DNA from: CAIWHR01 sp963734085
GTDB taxonomy: Bacteria > Pseudomonadota > Gammaproteobacteria > Burkholderiales > Casimicrobiaceae
Reading direction: 5' to 3'
DNA: 64,000 nt
Assembly (NCBI GenBank): GCA_963734085.1
Contig: CAVTFT010000007.1
Location: forward strand, 682,001-746,000
Positions within the stretch are counted from its first letter, which is position 1; every line of letters begins with the position of its first letter. The notes beneath the pieces were generated by a model, which was given only the letters and a program-made list of their open reading frames with translations, did not search any database and had not been told where the DNA came from. Made by a program: the position numbers and the translations under genes. Positions 35,828 to 43,608 of this stretch are shown here, piece after piece.

Positions 35828-36244
35828 ATGTCGTTGTCGTTCATTCAAACCAACTGGATGCTGATCGCCGTGTTCCTGCTGTCCGGGGCGATGCTCGTCT
35901 GGCCGCTCGTCCAGCGGCAGTTCGGGGCGATGAAGGACATCGGCACGTCGGAAGTGACGCGGCTCATCAATCGGCAGAACGCCGTGCTGCTCGACGTTCG
36001 CGAGGCCAAGGAATACGAAGGCGGACGCCTGCCGAGCGCCATCCACATTCCGTTGTCGCAGCTCGGCAGCCGCGCGCAGGAGCTCGCGAAAATGGCGTCG
36101 CGGCCCATCGTCGCCTACTGTGCGACAGGTCGGCGCAGCCGAATGGCCGCCGGCGCGCTGACGCGCGTCGGCTTCAAGGAAATGTACAGCCTGCATGGCG
36201 GCATCGAGGCGTGGAGGAAGGACAGCCTCCCGCTGGAGAAGTGA
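35828..36244 (+). CDS. membrane-anchored rhodanese-like protein
   Basis: A 138-residue protein with one N-terminal membrane helix (about 10-28) and a single rhodanese domain ending VAYCATGRRSRMAA, with the sulfur-carrying Cys at C98 in a CATGRR loop. Such YibN-like proteins are encoded next to grxC and secB in many proteobacteria; their substrate is unclear. The ATG 35828 follows a TATCAT-like -10 (about 35789). Its TGA is the first base triplet of the repeat 36242-36324. Confidence 0.88.
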   Translation: MSLSFIQTNWMLIAVFLLSGAMLVWPLVQRQFGAMKDIGTSEVTRLINRQNAVLLDVREAKEYEGGRLPSAIHIPLSQLGSRAQELAKMASRPIVAYCATGRRSRMAAGALTRVGFKEMYSLHGGIEAWRKDSLPLEK

Positions 36245-36324
36245 GGATGAGCCCCCAAGCTCGCTTCGCTCGCCTCCCCCCGAGGGGGATGCACGCCTCC
36301 CTTGGGGCGGCCCGGCGGGAGGCG
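36242..36324 (+). repeat. single 83-bp palindromic repeat unit, 26-codon mini-ORF
   Basis: Same family as the tandem units at 9881-10129, with the CCCCAAG / CTTGGGG arms and CCCCCC-GAGGGGG centre. It spans the rhodanese-grxC gap. The frame 36247-36327 encodes 26 residues that match the peptides of the tandem units at most positions, and its TGA overlaps the grxC ATG (TGATG). GGGAGG at the end of the repeat stands in ribosome-site position for grxC. Confidence 0.88.
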
Positions 36325-36326
36325 TG

Positions 36327-36632
36327 ATGGACGGCGCGCCCGCGGTGACGATGTACACGACCGCGATGTGTCCGTATTGCATTCAGGCCGAGCGCTTCCT
36401 CAAAGCGAAAGGCGTCTCCGGGATCACCCGGATCCGCGTCGACCTCGATCCCGGCGTGCGCATGGCGATGATGGAGCGGACCGGTCGGCGCACGGTGCCG
36501 CAGATCTACATCGGCGACGTCCACGTGGGCGGATACGACGACCTGGTCGCGCTCGATCATGCGGGGGGGCTCGCGACGCTGCTCGCGGGCGAGGCGACGG
36601 CGTCGTCGGTCGAATCGCTGCGCGGCGAGTGA
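36327..36632 (+). CDS. grxC: glutaredoxin 3
   Basis: A 101-residue glutaredoxin. MYTTAMCPYCIQAERFL carries the CPYC redox pair (C15, C18); RTVPQIYIGDVHVGGYDDL holds the cis-Pro and the GG-D glutathione contact. It reduces protein or small-molecule disulfides with glutathione in the cytoplasm. The first eight residues are longer than usual because the ATG lies at the end of the repeat unit. It is followed by secB after 59 bases. Confidence 0.93.
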   Translation: MDGAPAVTMYTTAMCPYCIQAERFLKAKGVSGITRIRVDLDPGVRMAMMERTGRRTVPQIYIGDVHVGGYDDLVALDHAGGLATLLAGEATASSVESLRGE

Positions 36633-36691
36633 CGCGCCGCGCTCGCATCGTGCTGTAAAATCACACGTTTACCCCCTTCGAAGGACTGCAA

Positions 36692-37171
36692 ATGGCCGAC
36701 CCGCTACAACCCGCCACGAGCGAGCAGGGCCCCGCGTTTTCGATCGAGAAGATCTACGTGAAGGATCTTTCCCTCGAGTGCCCGGGCTCGCCGCAGTCGT
36801 TCCGGACGCAGGAATCCCCGCACATCGAAGTCGGGCTTCGCACTCGCGGCGAGCAGATCGACCCCGATGTGTATGAATGCGTGCTGACGATCACGCTGAC
36901 CGCGAAGACGGGTGACAAGACGCTGTTCCTGGTCGAGGCGTCGCAGGCGGGGATTTTCACGATTCGGGGCGTCCCGCCCGAGCACCTGCAACCGGTACTG
37001 GGGATCAACTGCCCCACGGTGCTGTTCCCGTACCTCCGCGAGACGCTCGCGGATGCGGTCGGGCGAGCCGGCTTCCCTCCGGTGCACCTCGCGCCGATCA
37101 ATTTCGAGGCGCTCTATCAGCAACAGCAGGAACAGCTGCAGCAGCAGCCGGCGCCGGCCGCGGTCAACTAG
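36692..37171 (+). CDS. secB: protein-export chaperone SecB
   Basis: A 159-residue tetrameric chaperone that keeps preproteins unfolded for SecA. FSIEKIYVKDLSLECPGSP at the start, and NCPTVLFPYLRETLADAVGRAGFPPVHLAPINFEALY (only partly quoted: CPTVLFPYLRETLADAV) are diagnostic. The C-terminus is an unusually Gln-rich tail (QQQQEQLQQQ) of about 15 residues. A TAAAAT -10 element stands at 36656-36661 but without a clear -35. A 6-bp inverted repeat (37170-37197) follows the stop, with no T run. Confidence 0.95.
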   Translation: MADPLQPATSEQGPAFSIEKIYVKDLSLECPGSPQSFRTQESPHIEVGLRTRGEQIDPDVYECVLTITLTAKTGDKTLFLVEASQAGIFTIRGVPPEHLQPVLGINCPTVLFPYLRETLADAVGRAGFPPVHLAPINFEALYQQQQEQLQQQPAPAAVN

Positions 37172-37200
37172 GGCCCGTTCACGCTAACAGGCCCTAGTCG

Positions 37201-37743
37201 ATGACGCGCGGCGTCGCGACGCCATTCCCAGGGACGTATCGCGGACGGCGGAGGCGTCCTCGCGCGCACTTCCCGGGAGTTCGCATCGGCGCCGTTGTTC
37301 TGGCCGCCGCAGCGCTGGCGGCGACGGGGCCGCTCGCCGCGACCGAATTTCGTTCGACGGCGGAAGCTGCGACCGTGCTCTACGACGCACCGTCGACGAA
37401 AGCGAAACCACTGTTCGTGCTGTCGCGCGAAACGCCGCTCGAGATCATCGTTCCGGTCGAGGGGTGGAGCAAGGTCCGCGACGCCGGCGGTACGATCGGC
37501 TGGGTCGAGAAGAGGGGCCTCGCCGACAAGCGCACGCTCGTCGTGCGCGTTCCGCTGGCCGAAATCCGGGCCAGCCCAGACGACAAGGCGCCGCTCGTCT
37601 TCCAGGCAGAACACAACGTGCTGCTCGAAATGGCCGAGACGGCAACGTCCGCGGCGGCGACCGCGTCGCCAGGTTGGGTCAAGGTCCGGCACCGTGACGG
37701 ACAAAGCGGGTACGTCCGGATCGCGCAGGTTTTCGGGTTGTGA
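37201..37743 (+). CDS. exported SH3-domain protein
   Basis: A 180-residue protein with a basic, Arg-rich N-terminus and a hydrophobic signal segment (about 28-47, ending GPLAATEF), then two bacterial SH3-like units: TVLYDAPSTKAKPLFVLS with GGTIGWVEKRGLA, and VRASPDDKAPLVF-like followed by GWVKVRHRDGQSGYVRI. Such proteins are thought to bind peptidoglycan or envelope partners. The long basic lead suggests that the real start may be a GTG near 37279. It lies between secB and gpsA, a conserved context. Confidence 0.8.
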   Translation: MTRGVATPFPGTYRGRRRRPRAHFPGVRIGAVVLAAAALAATGPLAATEFRSTAEAATVLYDAPSTKAKPLFVLSRETPLEIIVPVEGWSKVRDAGGTIGWVEKRGLADKRTLVVRVPLAEIRASPDDKAPLVFQAEHNVLLEMAETATSAAATASPGWVKVRHRDGQSGYVRIAQVFGL

Positions 37744-37773
37744 CGAGCGTGGCAAAAACCGAAAGGCGGGGAC

Positions 37774-37840
37774 ACGGAGAGCGCGGAGGATTCACCGCGA
37801 GCACTGGGAAAATCGATGGAAAGGGAGACCCGCTCTCCGT
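37774..37840. repeat. imperfect inverted repeat between the SH3 gene and gpsA
   Basis: Perfect 10-base arms ACGGAGAGCG (37774-37783) and CGCTCTCCGT (37831-37840) enclose 47 bases. The whole stretch has the look of a small dispersed palindromic element and has no coding sense. It has no T run, so I do not call it a terminator. Confidence 0.5.
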
Positions 37841-37858
37841 GGTTGCGGGTCCTGATTT

Positions 37859-37871
37859 GAGGTAGGCCACG
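37859..37871 (+). promoter_or_regulatory. ribosome-binding site that sets a non-canonical ACG start for gpsA
   Basis: GAGG at 37859-37862 is followed by six bases and ACG at 37869-37871, the spacing of a normal initiation site. The same frame is closed by TAG just upstream (37863-37865) and has no ATG, GTG or TTG before the conserved GpsA N-terminus. Confidence 0.6.
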
Positions 37872-38888
37872 AGCGCTTCCACGATCGCGGTCCTGGGCGC
37901 GGGCGCGTGGGGTACGGCGCTCGCCGCCCACCTCGCGCGCCGCGACGGCGTACGCGTGATGCTCTGGGCGCGCGACGCCGCCCAGTCGAGCGCGATATGC
38001 ACCGCGCGCGTCAACGCGAAATATCTCCCCGGCGTGACGCTCCCCGACGCGCTCGCGGTGACGTCGGACCTCGGTGCGGCGGCGAAAGCAGCGCTCCTCG
38101 TCGCCGCGACACCGGTGGCGGCGCTCCCGGCCCTTGCCGACGTTGCCGCCGATGCCGGCACACGCGCACCGCTCGTCTGGCTGTCGAAGGGATTCCTCGC
38201 GGTCCCGGCAAGTGCAGCGTTGCCGGCCGGCATCGCCCTCGCGCACCAGGTGCTCGCGCCGCGATGGAGTGCACCGGTGGGCGTGATCTCCGGCCCCAGT
38301 TTCGCCGAGGAAGTCGCGCGCGGGCTGCCGACGGCGCTGACCGTCGCCGCGACCGCTCCGTCGCTCGCGGCCGAGATCGCCACACTGCTTCGTGCCGACA
38401 CGCTGCGGGCGTACGAAACCGACGACATCGTCGGCGTCGAAGTCGGCGGCGCGGTGAAGAACGTGCTGGCGATCGCTGCCGGGACCAGCGACGGCCTCGG
38501 GTTTGGTCACAACGCGCGCGCAGCGCTGATCACGCGCGGCCTGGCGGAGACCGGCCGCCTTTCCGCGGCGCTCGGCGGTGAGCGCGAGACGCTGATGGGC
38601 CTCGCGGGACTGGGCGATCTCGTGCTGACGTGCACGGGCGACCTCTCGCGCAACCGGCAAGTCGGGCTCGCGCTGGCGAAGGGGCGGCCGCTGCCCGAGA
38701 TCCTGGCGGCGATCGGCCACGTTGCGGAAGGCGTGAGCGCCGCGACCGCCGTGCATGCGCTCGCGCGCCACCACCGCGTCGACATGCCGATCTCGGACGC
38801 CGTCTACCGGGTGCTCTACGAAGGATTGCCGCCGCGGCAGGCGGTCGAAGCGTTGCTTCAGCGCGAGCCGCGGCCCGAGGGCCAATGA
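37869..38888 (+). CDS. gpsA: glycerol-3-phosphate dehydrogenase [NAD(P)+], start codon ACG
   Basis: A 339-residue dehydrogenase that makes sn-glycerol 3-phosphate for phospholipids. The nucleotide loop IAVLGAGAWGTALA begins 6 codons after the proposed ACG start; SGPSFAEEVARGLPTA, GGAVKNVLAIAAG with the catalytic Lys, and GLGFGHNARAALITRG follow in order. The first standard start codon (GTG 37956) would remove the whole nucleotide-binding loop, so the ACG with its ribosome site is preferred; a T-to-C change in the codon or a sequencing error explains it equally well. Length matches the family. Confidence 0.9.
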   Translation, partial: TSASTIAVLGAGAWGTALAAHLARRDGVRVMLWARDAAQSSAICTARVNAKYLPGVTLPDALAVTSDLGAAAKAALLVAATPVAALPALADVAADAGTRAPLVWLSKGFLAVPASAALPAGIALAHQVLAPRWSAPVGVISGPSFAEEVARGLPTALTVAATAPSLAAEIATLLRADTLRAYETDDIVGVEVGGAVKNVLAIAAGTSDGLGFGHNARAALITRGLAETGRLSAALGGERETLMGLAGLGDLVLTCTGDLSRNRQVGLALAKGRPLPEILAAIGHVAEGVSAATAVHALARHHRVDMPISDAVYRVLYEGLPPRQAVEALLQREPRPEGQ

Positions 38889-38908
38889 CGACGGCGCGGC
38901 GCCGCGAA

Positions 38909-39382
38909 TCAGCCTGCGCCCGCAAATCCGCTCTGCCGCCATGCTTCGTAGACGGCGACGGCGACGGCGTTCGACAGGTTGAGGCTGCGCACGCCGGGGC
39001 GCATCGGGATGCGAAGCCGCGCGTGGGCATCGAATTGCGCGACGATCGCATCGGGCAGTCCGGCGGTCTCGCAGCCGAACACCAGCACGTCGCCGGCGCG
39101 AAACCGCGCGTCGTAGAGTGAGCGCTCGGCCGCCGTCGTGAACGCGAACCAGCGTCGCGCCGAAGCTGCATCGAGCGCCGCGCGGCAGGCGGCGAAATCG
39201 TGATGGATGCGCACGCGCGCGTGCTCGTGGTAATCGAGCCCGGCGCGCTTCAGCTCGCGGTCATCCATCCGGAAGCCCAGCGGTTCGACGAGGTTGAGCT
39301 CAGTGGCCGTGTTCGCGGCGAGCCGGATCACGTTGCCGGTATTCGGCGGAATTTCGGGGTGGACGAGAACGACGGAGAACAT
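38909..39382 (-). CDS. trmL: tRNA (cytidine(34)-2'-O)-methyltransferase
   Basis: A 157-residue SPOUT methyltransferase that modifies the wobble base of tRNA-Leu. IPPNTGNVIRLAAN, FGCETAGLP and the C-terminal knot MRPGVRSLNLSNAVAVAVYE are complete. The ATG 39382 starts FSVVLVHPEIPPNTGN, the usual N-terminus; the frame is open further upstream. It lies between convergent gpsA and the comF stop on the same strand. Confidence 0.92.
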   Translation of the reverse strand: MFSVVLVHPEIPPNTGNVIRLAANTATELNLVEPLGFRMDDRELKRAGLDYHEHARVRIHHDFAACRAALDAASARRWFAFTTAAERSLYDARFRAGDVLVFGCETAGLPDAIVAQFDAHARLRIPMRPGVRSLNLSNAVAVAVYEAWRQSGFAGAG

Positions 39383-39474
39383 TGGGTTGAGCGTCGGGCG
39401 TTGAGCGGTGAGCGTAACACCTCGCGTCGGTGCCGCTCCCGCGCGTGCCGGCGCTTGCGCTGAACGGCGAACGC

Positions 39475-40179
39475 TCAACCGGTGCCGGGACGCAGCGTCC
39501 TCGCGACGACCCAGCACTCGACCTGCGCAGCGCCGCCGCGCTTCAACGTTCGTGCGGCCTCGGCGAGGGTCGCGCCGGTCGTCATCACGTCGTCGACGAG
39601 CGCGATCGTCGCATCACGAACGTCTCCCTCGATCGCGAACGCGCCGCGGACGTTGCGCGCGCGCGCAGTCCACGACAACGCCGCCTGCGGCGGCCCGCCG
39701 GCGACGCGCAGGAGCGGCGTCGCGAGCGGCAACGCGACCACCGACGCAACCCGCAGCGCGATCTCGCGCGCCTGGTTGAAACCTCGTTCGCGCTGGCGCG
39801 CCTCCGCGAGGGGCAGCGCGACGATGCGGTCCGGCAACGGCGTTCCCGCGCGCCGTGCAAGCGACGATGTGACCGCCGCGGCAAGCGTGGCGGCGGCCCA
39901 ATCGGCGAGTGCGAGCCGGCCGCCGTATTTGAGTTGCTGCAGCAAGCGGTCCACCGGAAGGGCATAGACGAGCGCCGCGATCGTCGCCGCATAAGGGGGA
40001 GGATGGGCGAGGCACGCGCCGCACGTCGCGCCGCCCGAGCAGGGCAGCGCGCACATCGGGCAGGCCTCGGGCAATCGCGGCAGCGCCGCCGTGCACCGGT
40101 CGCAGACGAGCGCAGTGCCCGCAGCGGCGACACACAGCACACAACGCTGCGGCAGCGCGAGACGCGCGGCGTTGCGCAA
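39475..40179 (-). CDS. comF: ComF family protein (phosphoribosyltransferase fold)
   Basis: A protein of about 234 residues. The N-terminal zinc-finger region has paired cysteines (RCVLC, VCDRC, CPMC, CGAC); the C-domain has RGFNQAREIAL and IALVDDVMTTGATLAEAA, the PRPP-binding loop of the type I phosphoribosyltransferase fold. ComF proteins are needed for DNA uptake in competent species. No ATG is in frame at the right place; a TTG at 40179 just before the zinc finger is the best start, so the N-terminus is uncertain. It is divergent from the bio operon. Confidence 0.8.
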   Translation of the reverse strand: MRNAARLALPQRCVLCVAAAGTALVCDRCTAALPRLPEACPMCALPCSGGATCGACLAHPPPYAATIAALVYALPVDRLLQQLKYGGRLALADWAAATLAAAVTSSLARRAGTPLPDRIVALPLAEARQRERGFNQAREIALRVASVVALPLATPLLRVAGGPPQAALSWTARARNVRGAFAIEGDVRDATIALVDDVMTTGATLAEAARTLKRGGAAQVECWVVARTLRPGTG

Positions 40180-40473
40180 TCCGTCATACGTGCGACGGGC
40201 GCGCGCGGTGCGCAGGCGATACGAAGCCCCCGGCCCCGGTGCCGGGGCACTGTCAAATGGTTCCGTGCGCGGATTTGACAAGCCTCCGGCCTCCCTCGAC
40301 ACTGGGCTCCCGTTGTCGGGCGCTCGCGCTGCGCTGCGAATGCCGCATCGGTGTGGTTTCGTTCCCTGCACACTAGCGAAAGAGGTTGCCGCAATGCCAT
40401 CGGCCGAAAGCATGAGCGCCGCCGCCCCGCACACCAGCGCAGCGGCGACGCCCGCAAGCGTGGGGGCCCCCGC
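40180..40473. other. divergent comF / bioB control region with leader mini-ORF
   Basis: About 290 bases. An 8-bp inverted repeat TGTCAAAT (40251-40258) / ATTTGACA (40273-40280) puts a TTGACA -35-like hexamer on each strand, but neither has a good -10. Near bioB a 27-codon leader frame (40394-40477) has AGAGG about 8 bases upstream, carries a degenerate copy of the repeat (40412-40466) and ends on the bioB ATG with an ATGA overlap. Confidence 0.5.
40412..40466 (+). repeat. degenerate copy of the reverse-oriented palindromic repeat upstream of bioB
   Basis: It shares ATGAGCGCCGCCG at its start and AGCGCAGCGGCGAC plus CGCAAGCGTGGGGGC at its end with the copy 42736-42820, but lacks the central CCCCCTCGGGGGG. 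It encodes most of the leader peptide described for 40180-40473. Confidence 0.55.
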
Positions 40474-41475
40474 ATGAGCGAGATCGTCGAGCCCGGGGCG
40501 GCCCGTACGGCCGCGCCGGCATCGGTTTCCGCGCCTTGGCCAGTGGCGGCCGTCGAGGCCCTGTTCGCGCTGCCGCTGCCCGAGCTGCTGTTCCGGGCGC
40601 AGCAGATTCATCGCGAGCATCACACTCCCAATACCGTCGAGCTCTGCACGCTGCTTTCGATCAAGACCGGCGGCTGTCCCGAGGATTGCGGCTATTGCCC
40701 GCAGGCGAAGCGCTATCACACCGGTGTCGAGGACGAGGCCCTGCTCGACCTGTCCACCGTCGTCGCGGCGGCGCGCGCGGCGAAAGCGAACGGCGCGACG
40801 CGCTTTTGCATGGGCGCGGCGTGGCGCGGGCCGAAGGAGCGCGATCTCGCGCCGGTGCTCGAGATGGTGCGCGCGGTGAAAGCGCTGGGTCTCGAAACGT
40901 GTTGCACGCTCGGGCTCCTCAAGGACGGCCAGGCCGAGCAGCTCGCGGACGCCGGGCTCGACTACTACAACCACAATCTCGACACCGCGCCCGAGTTCTA
41001 CGGCGAGGTGATCACCACGCGCACCTATCGCGACCGGCTCGATACGCTTGCGCGCGTGCGCGGAGCCGGCATCAACGTCTGCTGCGGCGGAATCGTCGGG
41101 ATGGGCGAGTCGCGCAACGCGCGCGCCGGCCTGATCGCGCAGCTCGCCAACATGGATCCGTATCCGGAATCGGTGCCGATCAATCACCTGGTCCAGGTGC
41201 CCGGGACGCCGCTCCACGACAAGTTCAACGGTGACGATGCGCTCGACGCGTTCGAGTTCGTCCGCACGATCGCGGTTGCGCGCATCACGATGCCGAAGGC
41301 CTTCGTCCGGCTGTCGGCGGGGCGGCGCGAGCTCCCCGAGGCGGTGCAGGCGCTGTGCTTTGTGGCCGGCGCGAATTCGGTCTTCTACGGCGAAAAGCTG
41401 CTGACGACGGAAAATCCCGACGCGCTGGCCGACCGCGCCCTCTTCGCAAGGCTCGGACTCGCGACCTCGGGGTGA
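40474..41475 (+). CDS. bioB: biotin synthase
   Basis: A 333-residue radical SAM enzyme that inserts sulfur into dethiobiotin. TGGCPEDCGYCPQ holds the three Fe-S cysteines (CxxxCxxC); ETCCTLGLLKDGQAEQL, YYNHNLDTAPEFY and INVCCGGIVGMGES carry the [2Fe-2S] ligands and SAM contacts. The ATG overlaps the leader mini-ORF stop by 4 bases. A 31-codon frame (41472-41567) overlaps its stop (GTGA) and the bioF start. bioA, needed for the 7,8-diaminopelargonate step, is not in this operon. Confidence 0.96.
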   Translation: MSEIVEPGAARTAAPASVSAPWPVAAVEALFALPLPELLFRAQQIHREHHTPNTVELCTLLSIKTGGCPEDCGYCPQAKRYHTGVEDEALLDLSTVVAAARAAKANGATRFCMGAAWRGPKERDLAPVLEMVRAVKALGLETCCTLGLLKDGQAEQLADAGLDYYNHNLDTAPEFYGEVITTRTYRDRLDTLARVRGAGINVCCGGIVGMGESRNARAGLIAQLANMDPYPESVPINHLVQVPGTPLHDKFNGDDALDAFEFVRTIAVARITMPKAFVRLSAGRRELPEAVQALCFVAGANSVFYGEKLLTTENPDALADRALFARLGLATSG

Positions 41476-41557
41476 AGCCGTCCTTGGTCGGCGCCGGCGC
41501 TGCGGCGGCAACGGCAGGATGGTTCCGCGTGAACCCGCGCCGCGTGGTTTCGATCGC

Positions 41558-42739
41558 ATGTCGCTGATCGCCGACCTCGAGCGTGAACTCGCCACGCGCG
41601 CCGCGACCGGGCTTGCGCGCGTGCGCCGAACGCTCTCCTCGCCGCAAGGCCCGCGGATCATCGCCGACGGCCGCGAAGTCATCGCGTTCGCGAGCAACGA
41701 CTATCTGGGTCTCGCCAACGATCCGGCGATCGTCGAGGCGGCGCGCGAAGGCGCGTCGCGCTTCGGCGTGGGCGCGGGCGCGTCGCACCTGATCAGCGGC
41801 CACTTTGCGCCGCACGCATCGCTCGAACGCGAGCTTGCCGCATTCGTCAGTCCGTGTGCGAACGCGCGGGCGCTCACGTTCTCGACGGGCTATCTCGCTA
41901 ATCTCGCGCTGCTGACGGCGCTTTGCGGGCGGGGCGACGCGATCTTTGCCGACCGGCTGAACCACGCCTGCTTGAACGACGGTGCGTTGCTGTCGCGCGC
42001 GCAACTCATTCGCTATCCGCATCGCGATGTCGCCGCGCTGCGCGCGCGATTGGCAGCCACCGACGCGCGGCGCAAGGTGATCGCGACCGACGCCGTCTTC
42101 AGCATGGACGGCGATCTCGCGCCGCTGCCTGCGCTCGCCGCGCTCGCCGACGAGTTCGATGCGACGCTTGTCGTCGACGACGCCCACGGCTTCGGTGTGC
42201 TGGGCGAAGGCCGCGGAACGCTCGCGCATTTCGGCGTTGCGTCGGAGCGGATCGTCTACATGGGCACGCTGGGGAAGGCGGCCGGCGTGGCCGGCGCATT
42301 CGTCGCCGCGCATCCCGTGGTGATCGAAACGCTGGTCCAGACGGCGCGTCCCTATATTTACACGACGGCACCGCCGCCGTTGCTCGCGGAAGCGCTTCGC
42401 GCGAGTCTCGCGATCATCCGCAATGAACCGGAGCGCCGTGCGCACTTAACGGCGCTGATCGCGCGGTTCCGCGCGCGGGTGGCCCCGCTGCCGTGGGCGC
42501 CTGCGGAATCGCAGACCGCAATCCAGCCGCTCGTAGTCGGTGCCAATGCGGCCGCCGTCGCCCTCGCCGACGCGCTTTGGGCGCGTGGCTTCTGGGTGCC
42601 GGCGATCCGTCCGCCGACGGTGCCGCAGGGGACGGCGCGCTTGCGCATCACGCTTTCGGCGGCGCACACGGTTGCCGACGTCGACGCGCTCGGCACCGCG
42701 CTCGCGGAGCTCGCCTCCACCCATGCGTCTCGCAGATGA
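41558..42739 (+). CDS. bioF: 8-amino-7-oxononanoate synthase
   Basis: A 393-residue PLP enzyme joining pimeloyl-ACP and alanine. FASNDYLGLANDP, HLISGHFAPHASLE, VVDDAHGFGVLG and MGTLGKAAGVAG (PLP lysine about K240) are in order. ATG 41558 is chosen because the MSLIADLERELA start is typical and the mini-ORF from bioB ends just past it; an ATG at 41519 is in frame. Its TGA overlaps the ATG that opens the repeat fused to bioH. Confidence 0.93.
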   Translation: MSLIADLERELATRAATGLARVRRTLSSPQGPRIIADGREVIAFASNDYLGLANDPAIVEAAREGASRFGVGAGASHLISGHFAPHASLERELAAFVSPCANARALTFSTGYLANLALLTALCGRGDAIFADRLNHACLNDGALLSRAQLIRYPHRDVAALRARLAATDARRKVIATDAVFSMDGDLAPLPALAALADEFDATLVVDDAHGFGVLGEGRGTLAHFGVASERIVYMGTLGKAAGVAGAFVAAHPVVIETLVQTARPYIYTTAPPPLLAEALRASLAIIRNEPERRAHLTALIARFRARVAPLPWAPAESQTAIQPLVVGANAAAVALADALWARGFWVPAIRPPTVPQGTARLRITLSAAHTVADVDALGTALAELASTHASRR

Positions 42740-42820
42740 GCGCCGCCGGGCCGCCCCAAGGCGCGAATTGCTCCCCCTCGGGGGGCAGCGCAGCGGCGAC
42801 AGCCGCAAGCGTGGGGGCAC
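42736..42820 (+). repeat. palindromic repeat in reverse orientation, fused in frame to bioH
   Basis: The stretch CCGGGCCGCCCCAAGG and the CTCCCCCTCGGGGGG centre are the reverse complement of the corresponding parts of the 83-bp units at 9881-10129 and 36242-36324. It begins ATGA over the bioF stop. Unlike the other copies it has no stop and runs in frame into bioH. A sister copy lies at 44524-44608. Confidence 0.8.
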
Positions 42821-43608
42821 ACGTTCCTAGCGCAGGTTTACACGTCGAAGTGGCGGGTCACGGCCCGCCGGTCGTGCTGCTGCATGGATGGGCGATGCAT
42901 TCGGGTATCTGGGGGCCGCTCCGCGCGCACCTCGCGAAACGGCATCGCGTCCACGCCGTCGACCTGCCGGGCCACGGCCGCAGCGGGGCCATCGGCCCGT
43001 TCACGCTCGACGGCATCGTGGCCGCGCTCGAAGCGACGTTCGGCGACGACGCACGCGCGCTTGACGTACTGGGCTGGTCGCTCGGCGGAATGATTGCGTT
43101 GCATTGGGGCCGCGCGCATCCTGAACGCATCGCGCGGCTCGTGCTCGTTTGCACGACACCGCGGTTCGTCGCGGGTCCGGACTGGCCGCATGCGATGTCG
43201 CACCAGACGCTGTCCCGCTTCGGCGACGAGTTGCATGTCGCGTGGAAAGAGACGGTGCAGCGCTTTCTCGCGCTGCAGGTAAAGGGCAGCGAGCACGCGC
43301 GCACGGTGCTCGCGGGGCTTCGGGCGCAGCTCTACGCGCGCGGAGAGCCGTCGCGGCGCGCGCTCGCCGCCGGGCTCCTGCTGTTGCGCAACGCCGACCT
43401 GCGCGCGGAGGTACGCGCGATCGATAAACCGGCGCTCGTGATCGCGGGCAGCCGCGACACGCTCACGCTCCCGGCGGCCGGCGAGTGGCTGGCCGCGACG
43501 CTGCCGCACGCGCGCTTCGCGCTGATCCACGGCGCTGCGCACGCGCCGTTTCTGTCGCACCCCGACGCGGTCGAAGCTCTGCTCGATCGATTTCTCGATG
43601 CCTGCTGA
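42736..43608 (+). CDS. bioH: pimeloyl-[acyl-carrier protein] methyl ester esterase, N-terminus extended by a repeat
   Basis: A 290-residue alpha/beta hydrolase that frees pimeloyl-ACP from its methyl ester. The BioH core starts at about residue 35 (LHVEVAGHGPPVVLLHGW); GWSLGG holds the nucleophile (S115), GSRDTL the Asp and HGAAHAPFLSHP the His. The first 30 or so residues are Ala/Gly/Ser-rich and encoded by the repeat 42736-42820. With the ATG at 42736, which overlaps the bioF stop, they are translated; a GTG at 42811 would give a shorter protein. The end overlaps bioC by 11 bases. Confidence 0.88.
   Translation: MSAAGPPQGANCSPSGGSAAATAASVGAHVPSAGLHVEVAGHGPPVVLLHGWAMHSGIWGPLRAHLAKRHRVHAVDLPGHGRSGAIGPFTLDGIVAALEATFGDDARALDVLGWSLGGMIALHWGRAHPERIARLVLVCTTPRFVAGPDWPHAMSHQTLSRFGDELHVAWKETVQRFLALQVKGSEHARTVLAGLRAQLYARGEPSRRALAAGLLLLRNADLRAEVRAIDKPALVIAGSRDTLTLPAAGEWLAATLPHARFALIHGAAHAPFLSHPDAVEALLDRFLDAC

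Noticed and set aside
37774..37840. The inverted repeat before gpsA as a terminator
   Set aside because: The loop is 47 bases and no T run follows.
37956..38888. gpsA beginning at GTG 37956
   Set aside because: This would delete the NAD-binding GAGAWGTA loop, which is present in frame upstream.
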